Counted from the first letter of the stretch, positions 8,910 to 17,669 are shown. The stretch: DNA of 64,000 bases from CAG-1782 sp964418255 (GCA_964418255.1 CAYQKV010000006.1:69199-133198), one strand, 5' to 3'. Notes: generated by a model from the letters alone, not told the origin. Program-made: numbers and translations.

Positions 8910-9786
8910 GAAAGCGGTTTTTCTCGAAACCGACACGTCGAAGATGTGTACGGCAGGGTGCGGAGGAGTGATAAAAAAGTCGTTTTTTCCGCAATGCGTA
9001 GAAGATTTGGACGATATTTCGCGGCAGCTTGCCGTGGAAGAGTACGTTATCCTCGGGGGAATGAGCAATACGCTCGTGCTTCCTTCGTACGAGGGCGCGG
9101 CGGTTTTTACGGGGCTTCTGAAAGGAATTTCGATAAGGGAAAATTCCATAAGAGTAAAAGGCGGCGAAAACTTTGCCGCGGTGTGCGGAGCGGCGCAGTA
9201 CGCGTCTCTCGGCGGGTTGGAAAACTTTTTCGGGTTGCCCGGCACGGTAGGCGGCGCGGTGAGCGGCAACAGCGGGTGTTTCGGTTCGTCGATAAGCGAA
9301 TTTATCGAAAGCGTGACGGTGTATAAACTCGATACGGGAGAGACAGAGGAACTTTCGGGCGAGGAAATAGCGTTCGGGTACAGATATTGCAACCTGAGAA
9401 AAAATAAGGACCTTATTCTTGACGTAACATTGTCGCTGTACAAAGAAAACGCGCGTAAAATAGCGGAGAAAATGGCGGAAGTAAGGAGAAAACGCCTGAT
9501 TTCTCAGCCGAAAGGGCGAAGCCTCGGGAGTTTTTTCAAACAGTACCGCGGCGTGAGCGCAGGGTATTACATAGAACAGGCAGGGCTTAAAGGATATTCG
9601 GAAAACGGCGTAACGGTAAGCCCGTTGCACGCGAATTTTCTGATAAACGACGGCGGCTCTGCGGAAGATTATCTTCGCGCGGCGGAGTACGCGGCGCAAA
9701 AAGTGTATGAAAAATTCGGGATAAAACTCGAACGTGAGGTTGTCGTAGTTGGAGAAGAAAACCGTCAGAGAAATCGTGACAGATGA
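8908..9786 (+). CDS. murB: UDP-N-acetylenolpyruvoylglucosamine reductase (MurB)
   Basis: 292 residues; SD GGAGGGG 4 nt before ATG. MurB is the FAD/NADPH enzyme that reduces enolpyruvyl-UDP-GlcNAc to UDP-MurNAc in peptidoglycan precursor synthesis. FAD-binding motifs are 'TAGCGG' (15-20), 'VILGGMSNTLV' (47-57) and 'GLPGTVGGAVSGNSGCFG' (about 109-126). The C-terminal domain has 'SLGSFFKQ', 'SAGYYIEQAGLKGYS' and 'LHANFLIN', matching the type II MurB pattern, although the usual FKNP reads FKQY. The N-terminus is about 15-25 residues shorter than in most homologues. The 3' end overlaps whiA by 38 nt. A consensus promoter overlaps its start codon, so it is unclear which transcripts carry a translatable murB. 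Confidence 0.93.
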   Translation: MKAVFLETDTSKMCTAGCGGVIKKSFFPQCVEDLDDISRQLAVEEYVILGGMSNTLVLPSYEGAAVFTGLLKGISIRENSIRVKGGENFAAVCGAAQYASLGGLENFFGLPGTVGGAVSGNSGCFGSSISEFIESVTVYKLDTGETEELSGEEIAFGYRYCNLRKNKDLILDVTLSLYKENARKIAEKMAEVRRKRLISQPKGRSLGSFFKQYRGVSAGYYIEQAGLKGYSENGVTVSPLHANFLINDGGSAEDYLRAAEYAAQKVYEKFGIKLEREVVVVGEENRQRNRDR

Positions 9787-10711
9787 ACTGTGCGCGCTGG
9801 AAGTCAAAAAAAACGCGCGGTATCCCTTTTTAAGCGGCGTTATCCGCGGCGCGGGAGAACTGCATTTTTCTCCGAACGGTTTTATTGCGGAAATTAGACA
9901 TAAAAACCGCGAGTTCGTCTCCCTTTGCGCGACCGTTCTCGTTTCCCTTTACGGTGAAGAGTATAAAATCGAAGAGAGCGACTTCGCTTCGGGCAACGAA
10001 CGCGAAAAGTTTTACAGCGTGTTTCTGTCTCAGGAAAGGTCGGAAGATTTGCTTAAAAAGTGCAGAATCGTCCGCGATAAGTACGAATTCGTAGACGGAA
10101 TTCCCGAAGATTTTCTCGCTTCCAACACCGCCAAAAGAGCATTTTTACGCGGTTTGTATCTCGCCTGCGGCTCGGTGCGAGTGCCGGAAAGCGACGGAGA
10201 GAAAAAAAACGGCGGGTATATCCTTTCGCTTAATCTCAATTCCGACAAAGTAAAGGACGACGTAATAGGACTTCTCGCGCGGGAAGCGATGATAGAACCC
10301 GAAGCCGTGCGCGTGAAAAAGACAGGCAATTTTATTTATATAAAGAATTCGGAAGCGGTTTGCAACGTGCTTACCGCACTCGGAAGCGTGCAGGGAACGC
10401 TGGATACTTACGGAATTATCGCAAGACGACAGGTTCTCAATAAGGTAAACCGAGTAAGAAACTGCGATATGGCGAACATAGATAAAACCGTCAAAGCGGG
10501 AAGCGCGCAGTTGGAAGCGATAAAAAAACTGGAGGAAAACGGCGTGTACGAAACGTTGAGCGAAGAACTTAAACAAACTTGCAGGCTCAGAAAAGAACAC
10601 CCCGACCTCGGCATAGAACAGCTCGGGAAAGAGTTCGACCCGCCCGTAGGGAAAAGCTGCGTAAACCACAGATTGAGAAAGATAACGGAACTCGCTTTTC
10701 CAAAAAAATAA
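9749..10711 (+). CDS. whiA: WhiA-family DNA-binding protein
   Basis: 320 residues from a TTG start at 9749, with GTGAGG about 10 nt upstream; it lies wholly over the last 38 nt of murB. WhiA proteins combine a degenerate LAGLIDADG homing-endonuclease-like N-terminal part with a C-terminal HTH; in Gram-positives they influence cell division and chromosome segregation. Visible here are 'VREIVTDELCAL' at the N-terminus, LAGLIDADG-like 'FLSGVIRGAGEL' and 'KRAFLRGLYLACGSV', and the conserved C-terminal block 'NRVRNCDMANIDKTV' followed by an HTH ending 'GKSCVNHRLRKI'. The usual neighbours rapZ and yvcK are missing between murB and whiA. dnaE follows after 35 nt. Confidence 0.93.
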   Translation: MEKKTVREIVTDELCALEVKKNARYPFLSGVIRGAGELHFSPNGFIAEIRHKNREFVSLCATVLVSLYGEEYKIEESDFASGNEREKFYSVFLSQERSEDLLKKCRIVRDKYEFVDGIPEDFLASNTAKRAFLRGLYLACGSVRVPESDGEKKNGGYILSLNLNSDKVKDDVIGLLAREAMIEPEAVRVKKTGNFIYIKNSEAVCNVLTALGSVQGTLDTYGIIARRQVLNKVNRVRNCDMANIDKTVKAGSAQLEAIKKLEENGVYETLSEELKQTCRLRKEHPDLGIEQLGKEFDPPVGKSCVNHRLRKITELAFPKK

Positions 10712-10746
10712 AAGCGACGTAAAGGACGAAATACATAGGAGAGATT

Positions 10747-13700
10747 ATGAAAGAATTCGTGCATTTGCACAATCATACCGAATACAGTCTTCTCGACGGG
10801 TGCGCGAGAATAAGCGCGTTGGTAAAAAAAGCGAAGAGCGAGGGCGCGAGAGCCGTCGCTATCACCGACCACGGCAATATGTACGGCGCAATCAAATTTT
10901 ACAAAGAATGTAAGGCGAACGGAATAAAACCGATAATCGGTATGGAAGCGTATTTTTGCGAAAATATGGAGGAAAAAACAAGGGAAGCGCGGCGTTATCA
11001 CCTGATTTTGCTTGCGAAAAACGACGTAGGATTTCATAACCTCGCAAAAATTTCTTCCATCGCGTTCGTAGACGGATTTTACGAAAAACCGAGAATAGAT
11101 ATTAAACACCTCGCCGAACATTCGGAAGGACTGATTTGTATGTCCGCGTGTATCGCGGGGGAAATTCCTCAGAGACTTTTGGAAAGAAACTATAAAGGCG
11201 CGCTCGCCGCGGCGAGAAGAATGCAGGATATTTTCGGCGAAGATTTTTATATCGAACTTCAATATCACGAACTGCCCGAAGAAAGGGAAGTACTCAACAA
11301 TCTCAAACGCATAGCCTACGAAATCGGCGCGAAAACCGTCGCGACGAACGATTTACATTATATCAATAAGGAAGACTGGAAAGCGCACGATATACTTCTC
11401 TGTATCCAGACGGGTTCCGACCTCGACGACCCGAAAAGAATGAGGTTTCCAAACCACGAATTCTATTATAAAAACTACGACGAAATGTACGCCGCGATAC
11501 CCGACGAAGCCGCGTTGGATACCACGCTCGAAATAGCGGATAAATGCAATCTCGAAATCGAATTCCATAAATATACCATACCGCATTACGTCCCGCCCGA
11601 AGGGTACGAGGACGACAAGGACTACCTCAGGCAAATGGCGATGGAAGGGTTGAAAAAACGGTATAAGGTGGTGACGCCCGAGATAATAAAGCGCGCGGAG
11701 TACGAACTCGATACGATAATCACTATGGGCTTCGCGTCTTATTACCTTATCGTGTGGGATTTTATAAACTACGCCAAAAGCCACGGAATTCCCGTCGGCG
11801 CGGGACGAGGAAGCGGCGTAGGCAGCATAGTCGCGTACGCAATAAGAATAACCGACGTAGACCCGCTTAAATACGACTTGATTTTCGAAAGATTTCTCAA
11901 TTCGAGCAGACAGACGATGCCCGACTTCGACGTTGACTTCTGCTCGGACAGACGTGAGGAAGTTATCGAATACGTCAGGGAAAAATACCACTACGACCAC
12001 GTCGCGCAGATAATAACTTTCGGCACGATGAAAAAGAAAAACGCGATAAAAAACGTCGCGAGAGTTTATAAAATTCCCTTTGCCGAAGCAAACGCCCTCG
12101 TTAAAAATATAAGGGATAACGATAAAAAAATTCATATCGGAAACCTCATCGACAGAAAAGACGAACATTGCGTCGAAGAACTCGCGGATATGTACGAAAA
12201 CAACTCGACGTACAGGGAAATTCTCGACCTCGCGATGCAGATAGAAGATATGCCTCGTGACAGAGGCAAACACGCGGCAGGCGTAATTATTTGCAGTATA
12301 CCCGTAAGCGACAAAGTCCCCCTCGCAAGGAACGGCGACGATATAGTGACCCAGTTCGATATGACGGAGTGCGAGGAGTTAGGGCTACTTAAAATGGACT
12401 TTTTGGCACTCAAAACGCTTACCGATATAGATATGACAAAGCGTTTCCTCAAAAAATACAGGAACGTGGAACTAAATTTCGAAGAGATAGGTTACGAAGA
12501 CGAAGAGACTTATAAAATGATAGGCGACGGCGATACGGATACGGTGTTCCAGCTTGAAAGCGGCGGAATGAAAGACTTTATGCGTAAACTGAAACCCTCT
12601 CTTCTCGAAGAAATTATCGCAGGGGTGAGTCTGTACAGACCCGGACCTATGTCGTATATCCCCGCGTATATCACAAATAAATTCAACCCGGACAAAATCG
12701 ACTATCAGCACGAAAAACTCGTGGATATATTGAAAACGACTTACGGAATAGTCGTTTATCAGGAACAGGCGATGAGAATTACCCAGGCGCTTGCAGGGTA
12801 TACACTTAACGAAGCGGATAATTTCCGTAAGTTTATCAGCAAAAAGAAAGTCGAGCAAATCCCCGCGCAGAGGAAAAAATTCGTCGACGGTTGCGTAAAC
12901 AACGGCGTAAGCGAGGAATTCGCGCTCAGTATGTGGAATAAACTCGAAGAGTTCGGAAAATACGCGTTCAATAAATCGCACGCCGCGGCGTATTCGGTGC
13001 TTACGTACCAGACCGCGTATCTTAAACACTATTACCCGATAGAGTACTTGTGTTCGGTTATCAATAACAGAATAACCAACCCCGTGGACACGTCGAAGTA
13101 TCTGAGACTTATAAAGGAAATGGGAATAACGCTCTATCAACCCGACATAAACCACAGCGAAGGACTGTTCGTTCCGGAAAGAGACGGTATCCGTTACGGA
13201 CTCGCGTGCATAAAGAACGTGGGAAAAGCCGCGGTGGACAGCGTAGTGGAAGAGAGGGAAAAGAACGGCGAATTCAAAGATTTGTCGGACTTTATAAGAA
13301 GAGCGAACACCGACGCGCTTAACAGACGAATGATAGAAAGTCTGATAAAAGGCGGCGCGTTCGATTGCTTCGGGCATAACAGGGCTACGCTTATGGCAAA
13401 CTACGAAGACGTGCTCGCGATAGAATCGAAAAACAAAACTTTGCTCGACGGCGGACAGTTTTTCTTCGATTTTATGTTGGATAACAGCGATTTTCAGTAT
13501 AAAACCGTCTCGGAAAGCAAACAGTCGAGATTGAAACTGGAAAAAGAAGTTCTCGGAAGATACGTCACGGGACATCCGCTCGAAGACCACGAAGAAGAGT
13601 TTGAAAAATTCAAGTTCAATACGACTATGCTCGCGCCTATCGAGGACGACAGCGAAGAACCCGAGTTCGACGAAGAAGGTAATATCATTACCCATTATAA

Positions 13701-14211
13701 ATACAACGTCAAAGACGGCGAAATCATAAACTTCGGCGGAATATTGAGCGAAGTCACGATAAAGGTCAGCAAAAACAACAAAAAATGGGGTTTTGCGACG
13801 ATAGAAGACTACTATGGAAGCGCGGAAATAACCTTTTTCGGTAATACCTATACAAAATATAAAGATTTGCTCGTAGACGATAACCTCGTTAAAGTGAGAG
13901 GAAAAATCAGCATAAGCGACGACAGACCGACCCCGAGGATAGAAGTGGTTAATGTTTTCGCGTGGGGGCTGGAAGACAGGGAAATAGTAGAGGATACGAG
14001 AAAACTCTGTCTGAGAATAGAAAACGACAACGAAATTTACGGTAAAATTATGGAATTGCTCTCCGAGTACGAGGATAGCCACGGCGCGGCGATATGGTTG
14101 CAGGTGGACGGAAAAAAATACGTTCTCAATTTCCGCGTCGCAAACGCCGACGGACTGAAAAACCGTCTGGTCGGAATAATAGGTTATAACAACGTGAAAA
14201 TTTTAGATTAA
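10747..14211 (+). CDS. dnaE: DNA polymerase III subunit alpha (DnaE)
   Basis: 1,154 residues; SD AGGAGAG before ATG. This is the replicative (DnaE-type) C-family polymerase. The PHP domain opens with 'HLHNHTEYSLLDG' (residues 6-18). The catalytic palm has 'GAGRGSGVGSIVAYA' and the aspartates of 'MPDFDVDF' (about 393-400). 'RDRGKHAAGV' and the 'GGAFDCFGHNRATL' helix-hairpin-helix region follow, and the C-terminus contains an OB-fold ('INFGGILSEV', 'GFATIEDYYGSAEITFF'). Length and domain order are normal. It is probably the last gene of the murB-whiA-dnaE run. No simple terminator is seen; instead a structured repeat starts 42 nt after the stop. Confidence 0.97.
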   Translation: MKEFVHLHNHTEYSLLDGCARISALVKKAKSEGARAVAITDHGNMYGAIKFYKECKANGIKPIIGMEAYFCENMEEKTREARRYHLILLAKNDVGFHNLAKISSIAFVDGFYEKPRIDIKHLAEHSEGLICMSACIAGEIPQRLLERNYKGALAAARRMQDIFGEDFYIELQYHELPEEREVLNNLKRIAYEIGAKTVATNDLHYINKEDWKAHDILLCIQTGSDLDDPKRMRFPNHEFYYKNYDEMYAAIPDEAALDTTLEIADKCNLEIEFHKYTIPHYVPPEGYEDDKDYLRQMAMEGLKKRYKVVTPEIIKRAEYELDTIITMGFASYYLIVWDFINYAKSHGIPVGAGRGSGVGSIVAYAIRITDVDPLKYDLIFERFLNSSRQTMPDFDVDFCSDRREEVIEYVREKYHYDHVAQIITFGTMKKKNAIKNVARVYKIPFAEANALVKNIRDNDKKIHIGNLIDRKDEHCVEELADMYENNSTYREILDLAMQIEDMPRDRGKHAAGVIICSIPVSDKVPLARNGDDIVTQFDMTECEELGLLKMDFLALKTLTDIDMTKRFLKKYRNVELNFEEIGYEDEETYKMIGDGDTDTVFQLESGGMKDFMRKLKPSLLEEIIAGVSLYRPGPMSYIPAYITNKFNPDKIDYQHEKLVDILKTTYGIVVYQEQAMRITQALAGYTLNEADNFRKFISKKKVEQIPAQRKKFVDGCVNNGVSEEFALSMWNKLEEFGKYAFNKSHAAAYSVLTYQTAYLKHYYPIEYLCSVINNRITNPVDTSKYLRLIKEMGITLYQPDINHSEGLFVPERDGIRYGLACIKNVGKAAVDSVVEEREKNGEFKDLSDFIRRANTDALNRRMIESLIKGGAFDCFGHNRATLMANYEDVLAIESKNKTLLDGGQFFFDFMLDNSDFQYKTVSESKQSRLKLEKEVLGRYVTGHPLEDHEEEFEKFKFNTTMLAPIEDDSEEPEFDEEGNIITHYKYNVKDGEIINFGGILSEVTIKVSKNNKKWGFATIEDYYGSAEITFFGNTYTKYKDLLVDDNLVKVRGKISISDDRPTPRIEVVNVFAWGLEDREIVEDTRKLCLRIENDNEIYGKIMELLSEYEDSHGAAIWLQVDGKKYVLNFRVANADGLKNRLVGIIGYNNVKILD

Positions 14212-14252
14212 GCGGGAGAGGATATATCACGTTTCTTTACGCTCGGAAATTT

Positions 14253-14400
14253 CCCGACCAAACGTTGCGTGGGATTTTACGGCAAGTCGCTTAGCTTCGT
14301 GCCGATAAAATCTTTTTCCACGCAAGTCGGACTTACAAGGAAGAAAGCCGTACTGTCTTTCTTGTAATGTAATTGCGCAAGAGGTTCACTCCTCCTCTTC
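14253..14400 (+). repeat. Structured 3' repeat, copy U1
   Basis: First copy of the family described in the findings. Outer arms CCGACC (14254) and GTCGG (14326-14330); inner stems TTGCGTGG/CCACGCAA, GATTTTA/TAAAATC and CGGCA/TGCCG; then a second hairpin AAGAAAG...CTTTCTT ending at 14366, and a third with AAGAGG/CCTCTT to about 14400. It runs into the 3' end of the convergent YkvI-like gene. Confidence 0.8.
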
Positions 14401-15462
14401 GAACTCCTTGTGGATAAAATTAGAGTTTTTACTGTTTTTTCCGTAAGTAGAATCGGGGTCCCCGAAAAGCAATATGCTTTTGGGGGTGATATTCCGTACG
14501 TCGGTACGGCGACGCTCGTTTTTTTGAAAAAATAAACGCAATCTCTCCACTCCCGGACTGCGCAACCATATTATAAGAGAGCATACGGTAACGACTCCGC
14601 CGAGCGCGCCGATAACGGGATAGACGGAATCTACTATAACGCCGAACCCGAACGAGGAAGCGAAAAGCGCGGCTGCCACGACGAATAAGGCGAGAAACTT
14701 ATTCTTTCCAGAGCAAACGGAAAGCGTGCCCGTAATAGTGGTAAGCATAGCAAGATAAAGTATGATATTGCCGACGACTCCCAACCCGAGCGCGTCGGCT
14801 TTTGCTATAAACGGCATTTCCGCGCATACGTTTTTTACCGAAAAATACACGCAGAGCATCATAAGGGTAAGAACCGCGCCCGAAATGAAAGCACATATTA
14901 CGCTTTCTTTTTTTGTGGGCGAGTCCGAGTTGGCGCCGATAAAAAAACCGCCCGTGACGAGGTTCATCGACGCGTAACCGAACGGCGAAACGAAACTTAC
15001 TTTTCCGCCGAGGTCGAAAGATTTGTCCTTGAAAAATACGACGAGAACAAGCGCGAGAATAACGGGTACGACGATTACGTTTACGTATTTGACTATTTTT
15101 ACGCCGAACAAAACGACGATTAGACAAATAACGGCGGAAAAAATCGCCCCGCCGCGCACGGATACAAGATTAAAGACGACGTTTTCGCTACCCGCGAGAG
15201 TGGCGCAAAGAACGCAAAAGTTTGCAAGGAACGCGAATGCGCGTAAAGGCTTTTTAAGGAACCCGAAAGAAGAAAAAACATCGCCGAAACGCGCGGAAAT
15301 ACGCAAGATTACGTAACAGAAAAAGCCGAGAAGAAACCCTGCGAAAAGAACGGAAATAACCGAACTCGAAGAGAAGAACAGAGAAATTTCTCTGCCCGTG
15401 GCGAACCCCGCGCCGATAACTGTTCCGATAAAAGAAAAGCTCAGTCCGACTGCTTTTTTCAT
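14386..15462 (-). CDS. YkvI-like integral membrane transporter with repeat-derived C-terminus
   Basis: 358 residues. The N-terminus 'LSFSFIGTVIGAGFATGREI' (residues 6-25) is the signature of YkvI-type proteins, which belong to the APC/LeuT-like transporter clan and have about ten membrane helices; hydrophobic segments continue to about residue 310. The substrate is unknown. The last roughly 46 residues ('FFQKNERRRTDV...DSTYGK...EFEEEE') are hydrophilic and encoded by DNA that recurs at 43404-43480, next to another copy of the structured repeat. The original stop codon therefore appears to have been lost by insertion or recombination of the repeat, extending the protein. Confidence 0.8.
   Translation of the reverse strand: MKKAVGLSFSFIGTVIGAGFATGREISLFFSSSSVISVLFAGFLLGFFCYVILRISARFGDVFSSFGFLKKPLRAFAFLANFCVLCATLAGSENVVFNLVSVRGGAIFSAVICLIVVLFGVKIVKYVNVIVVPVILALVLVVFFKDKSFDLGGKVSFVSPFGYASMNLVTGGFFIGANSDSPTKKESVICAFISGAVLTLMMLCVYFSVKNVCAEMPFIAKADALGLGVVGNIILYLAMLTTITGTLSVCSGKNKFLALFVVAAALFASSFGFGVIVDSVYPVIGALGGVVTVCSLIIWLRSPGVERLRLFFQKNERRRTDVRNITPKSILLFGDPDSTYGKNSKNSNFIHKEFEEEE
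14430..14530 (-). repeat. Repeat block R2, copy 1 (inside YkvI-like gene 3' end)
   Basis: Read on the minus strand, it shares AGCGTCGCCGTACCGACGTA exactly with 43428-43447, and then CCCGATTC-ACTTACGGAAAA with one difference. A hairpin of about 30 nt (CCCCAAAAGCA/TGCTTTTCGGGG) is extra in this copy. In both places the block lies on the same side of a structured repeat. Confidence 0.75.
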
Positions 15463-15499
15463 CGGTATATAGTATTAAAAATAAAGAAAAATTATGCGA

Positions 15500-15964
15500 T
15501 TAGATATGAACGTTTTCGTGAGAAAGCAGAAATTTTTTGAGGTCGGTTCCGTAGGCAAATCCGCCTATCGAGCCGTCGCTATTTATAACTCTGTGACAGG
15601 GAACGACGATAAACAGAGGATTGCGGTGAACGGCGTTGCCCACGGCGCGACAGGCGTTGGGACTGCCCGAAAGGATAGCGAGAGTTTTGTAAGAAACCGT
15701 TTCGCCGTAAGGAATTTTTCTAAGTTCGGTTAAAACGCGCTTGAAAAAAGGCGCGCCTTGTATCTCAATAGGAAAATCGAACGTCGTGCGAATTCCGTCG
15801 AAATATTCGGAGAGTTGATTAAACGCCTCGTCGCTCAACGCCGAACGAACGGAAACACCCGATTTTTCCGTAAGACGTATTCCGCGCACTGCGCGGTCGG
15901 TATATGAGATTTCCAGCGTGCCTATCGGCGAAGCGTAATAAGCGATGCGTGTTTCGTCCGTCAT
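15500..15964 (-). CDS. ogt: Methylated-DNA-protein-cysteine methyltransferase
   Basis: 154 residues, typical of Ogt. It repairs O6-methylguanine by moving the methyl group to its own cysteine, a one-time reaction. The active site 'PCHRVI' is present with C123; 'RAVGNAVHRNP' (106-115) is the DNA-binding recognition helix region, and 'KIPYGETVSYKTLA' (83-96) the conserved preceding block. The N-terminal 'YYASPIGTLEIS' strand is also standard. SD is weak. It is transcribed toward the YkvI-like gene, with 37 nt between them, so the two may share a transcript. Confidence 0.95.
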   Translation of the reverse strand: MTDETRIAYYASPIGTLEISYTDRAVRGIRLTEKSGVSVRSALSDEAFNQLSEYFDGIRTTFDFPIEIQGAPFFKRVLTELRKIPYGETVSYKTLAILSGSPNACRAVGNAVHRNPLFIVVPCHRVINSDGSIGGFAYGTDLKKFLLSHENVHI

Positions 15965-16011
15965 AATTATCTTCTAAGTATAAAGGAAAATTACAATTTA
16001 TGCAAAAAGAT

Positions 16012-16040
16012 TTGACAGTTTTTTTTCGATTTGATAATAT
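16012..16040 (+). promoter_or_regulatory. Promoter of the MATE gene
   Basis: TTGACA at 16012-16017, 17-nt spacer, TAATAT at 16035-16040. Predicted start near 16047, giving a leader of about 140 nt before the GTG at 16190. Confidence 0.85.
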
Positions 16041-16056
16041 GAAAACGAAATTGAAT

Positions 16057-16143
16057 AAGCTGCGGTTTTGCCACCGGGTAAAATCGCGTGCGTCGCTTTG
16101 TATACGTCGTTAGGTCGGTGAAGACGTGTCGGAGCGGCTTTTT
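16057..16143 (+). promoter_or_regulatory. Structured MATE leader, candidate riboswitch
   Basis: The leader can close on itself: AAGCTGC (16057-16063) pairs with GCGGCTT (16134-16140, one G-U pair), followed by a run of T, so the closing arm would end in a terminator-like tract. Inside, CACCG of GCCACCGGG pairs with CGGTG of GTCGGTGAAG. MATE exporters of Clostridia are known targets of guanidine-type riboswitches, including class IV (the mepA motif). The class is not proven here. Confidence 0.45.
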
Positions 16144-16189
16144 ATTTGTAAAAGATAAAATATTTTGTGAAAAGGAGAAGATACGGAAC

Positions 16190-17536
16190 GTGAACGGAAA
16201 GTATTTTAAGGAATTTGTCGGTTATTGCGGGCTAAACGTCCTGGGAATGGTAGGCATTTCGTGCTATATCTTAGCGGATACTTTTTTCATTTCGAAAGGA
16301 ATGGGCACGGACGGGCTCGCCGCATTGAACATATGTATCCCGGCGTATTCCGTTATGTACGGGCTGGGACTTATGCTCGGCGTGGGCGGAGCGACGGGTT
16401 TTGCGCTAAGCAGGGAAAGAGGAGACAAGGACGCGGGAAAAAAATATTTTACGAATACGATTATCGTAGGCGCGACCGTTTCGGCGGTGTTCTTTTTTTG
16501 CGGGGCTTTCGCGCCGCGACAGGTTGTCGTGCTTTTGGGCGCTCAAAACGAAATAATAGGGATGAGCGAAACCTATTTGAGAGTGCTTTGGATGTTTTCG
16601 CCTGCGTTTATTCTCAACGCGGTGGTTTTGTCGTTTTTACGTAACGACGGCGCGCCCGCGCTCGCGACGGCGGGAATGGGCGTAGGAAGCGCGGCGAATA
16701 TCTTTCTTGACTGGCTTTTCATTTTTCCGCTGGATATGGGTATATTCGGAGCGATACTCGCCACGGGACTGTCGCCCGTGATAAGCCTTTGCGTATATCT
16801 GCCGCATTATATAAGGAGAAAAAACGGTTTCGGGTTGGGACGGACGAAGGTAGAACCTAAGTTGTGGTTAAAATCGGCAGTGATAGGGTTTCCGTCCTTT
16901 GTCGCAGAAGCCTCGACCGCCGCGGTGATTTTTTCTTTTAATAAAATAATGCTGTCGGTCGAAGGCACGGTCGGCGTAGCCGCATACGGAGTTATCGCAA
17001 ATATCGTGGTAGTTATACTTGCGATATATAACGGCATAGCGAACGGTATCCAACCGTCGGTGAGCAGAACGTATGCTGTCGGCAACGAAAAGGGCGCGGG
17101 AAAGTTTTTGACGTACGCCGTAGTTTCGTGCGTATGCGTAGGGTGCGCGGTGTATGCGTGCGCGTATTTCGGCGCGGACGACATTGCCGCCATTTTCAAT
17201 TCGGAGGGCGACGTAAGATTGCAGGAGCTTGCGGTGGAGGGAATAAAACTGTACTTTATCGGCGCGATTTTCGTAGGCGTGAATATCGTAGCGAGCGCAT
17301 ATTTTGCGGCGAAGGAAAAACCCGTTCAGGCGCACGCGCTGTCTCTTGCGAGAGGACTTGTGATAATCTTGCCGTCCGCGTTTATTTTGTCGGAAAAACT
17401 CGGCGCTTACGGACTGTGGATTTCATTTCCGATAACCGAAGGGATAGTGCTTGCGATAAGCATTACTTTACTTGCGGTCGATTTGTTTGCGAAGAAGAAA
17501 GGAACGAACGGAGAAAAAAAAGAGAAAAGTTTTTAA
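16190..17536 (+). CDS. MATE-family multidrug/cation exporter
   Basis: 448 residues from the GTG at 16190, chosen because AAGGAG lies 12 nt upstream and because upstream in-frame sequence belongs to the structured leader. Members export cationic drugs or organic cations using Na+ or H+ gradients. The sequence shows about twelve hydrophobic segments in two halves, with a typical opening 'YCGLNVLGMVGISCYILADT' and MATE features 'NICIPAYSVMYGLGLMLGVG' and 'FLRNDGAPALATAGM'. A short basic tail ends the protein. The gene stands alone, with tRNA-Gln downstream under its own promoter. The leader suggests ligand-controlled expression. Confidence 0.92.
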   Translation: MNGKYFKEFVGYCGLNVLGMVGISCYILADTFFISKGMGTDGLAALNICIPAYSVMYGLGLMLGVGGATGFALSRERGDKDAGKKYFTNTIIVGATVSAVFFFCGAFAPRQVVVLLGAQNEIIGMSETYLRVLWMFSPAFILNAVVLSFLRNDGAPALATAGMGVGSAANIFLDWLFIFPLDMGIFGAILATGLSPVISLCVYLPHYIRRKNGFGLGRTKVEPKLWLKSAVIGFPSFVAEASTAAVIFSFNKIMLSVEGTVGVAAYGVIANIVVVILAIYNGIANGIQPSVSRTYAVGNEKGAGKFLTYAVVSCVCVGCAVYACAYFGADDIAAIFNSEGDVRLQELAVEGIKLYFIGAIFVGVNIVASAYFAAKEKPVQAHALSLARGLVIILPSAFILSEKLGAYGLWISFPITEGIVLAISITLLAVDLFAKKKGTNGEKKEKSF

Positions 17537-17553
17537 TTGAGGGTAAAAAATCC

Positions 17554-17582
17554 TTGCTTTTTCCGATTCGGTGTAGTAAAAT
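17554..17582 (+). promoter_or_regulatory. tRNA-Gln promoter
   Basis: TTGCTT at 17554-17559, 17-nt spacer, TAAAAT at 17577-17582; predicted start about 7 nt before the tRNA 5' end. Confidence 0.8.
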
Positions 17583-17595
17583 GGTTTCAATCTAA

Positions 17596-17669
17596 TGGAG
17601 TATGGTGTAATGGCAGCACAGAGGCCTCTGACTCCTCTGGCGTAAGTTCGATTCTTACTACTCCTGCCA
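17596..17669 (+). tRNA. tRNA-Gln (anticodon CTG)
   Basis: A 74-nt cloverleaf with encoded CCA. Acceptor TGGAGTA/TACTCCT, D-arm GTG/CAC, anticodon arm GAGG-C/T-CCTC with loop CTCTGAC (anticodon CTG at 34-36), 4-nt variable loop, T-arm GTAAG-TTCGATT-CTTAC, discriminator G. Two pairs are broken: 1:72 is T-T, where Gln tRNAs normally have T-A, and 31:39 is C-T. Everything else is intact, and a promoter and terminator flank the gene. Confidence 0.88.

Noticed and set aside
16088..16189. N-terminal extension of the MATE protein
   Set aside because: The extra 34 codons are in the structured leader, are not hydrophobic or family-like, and the GTG at 16190 has an SD.
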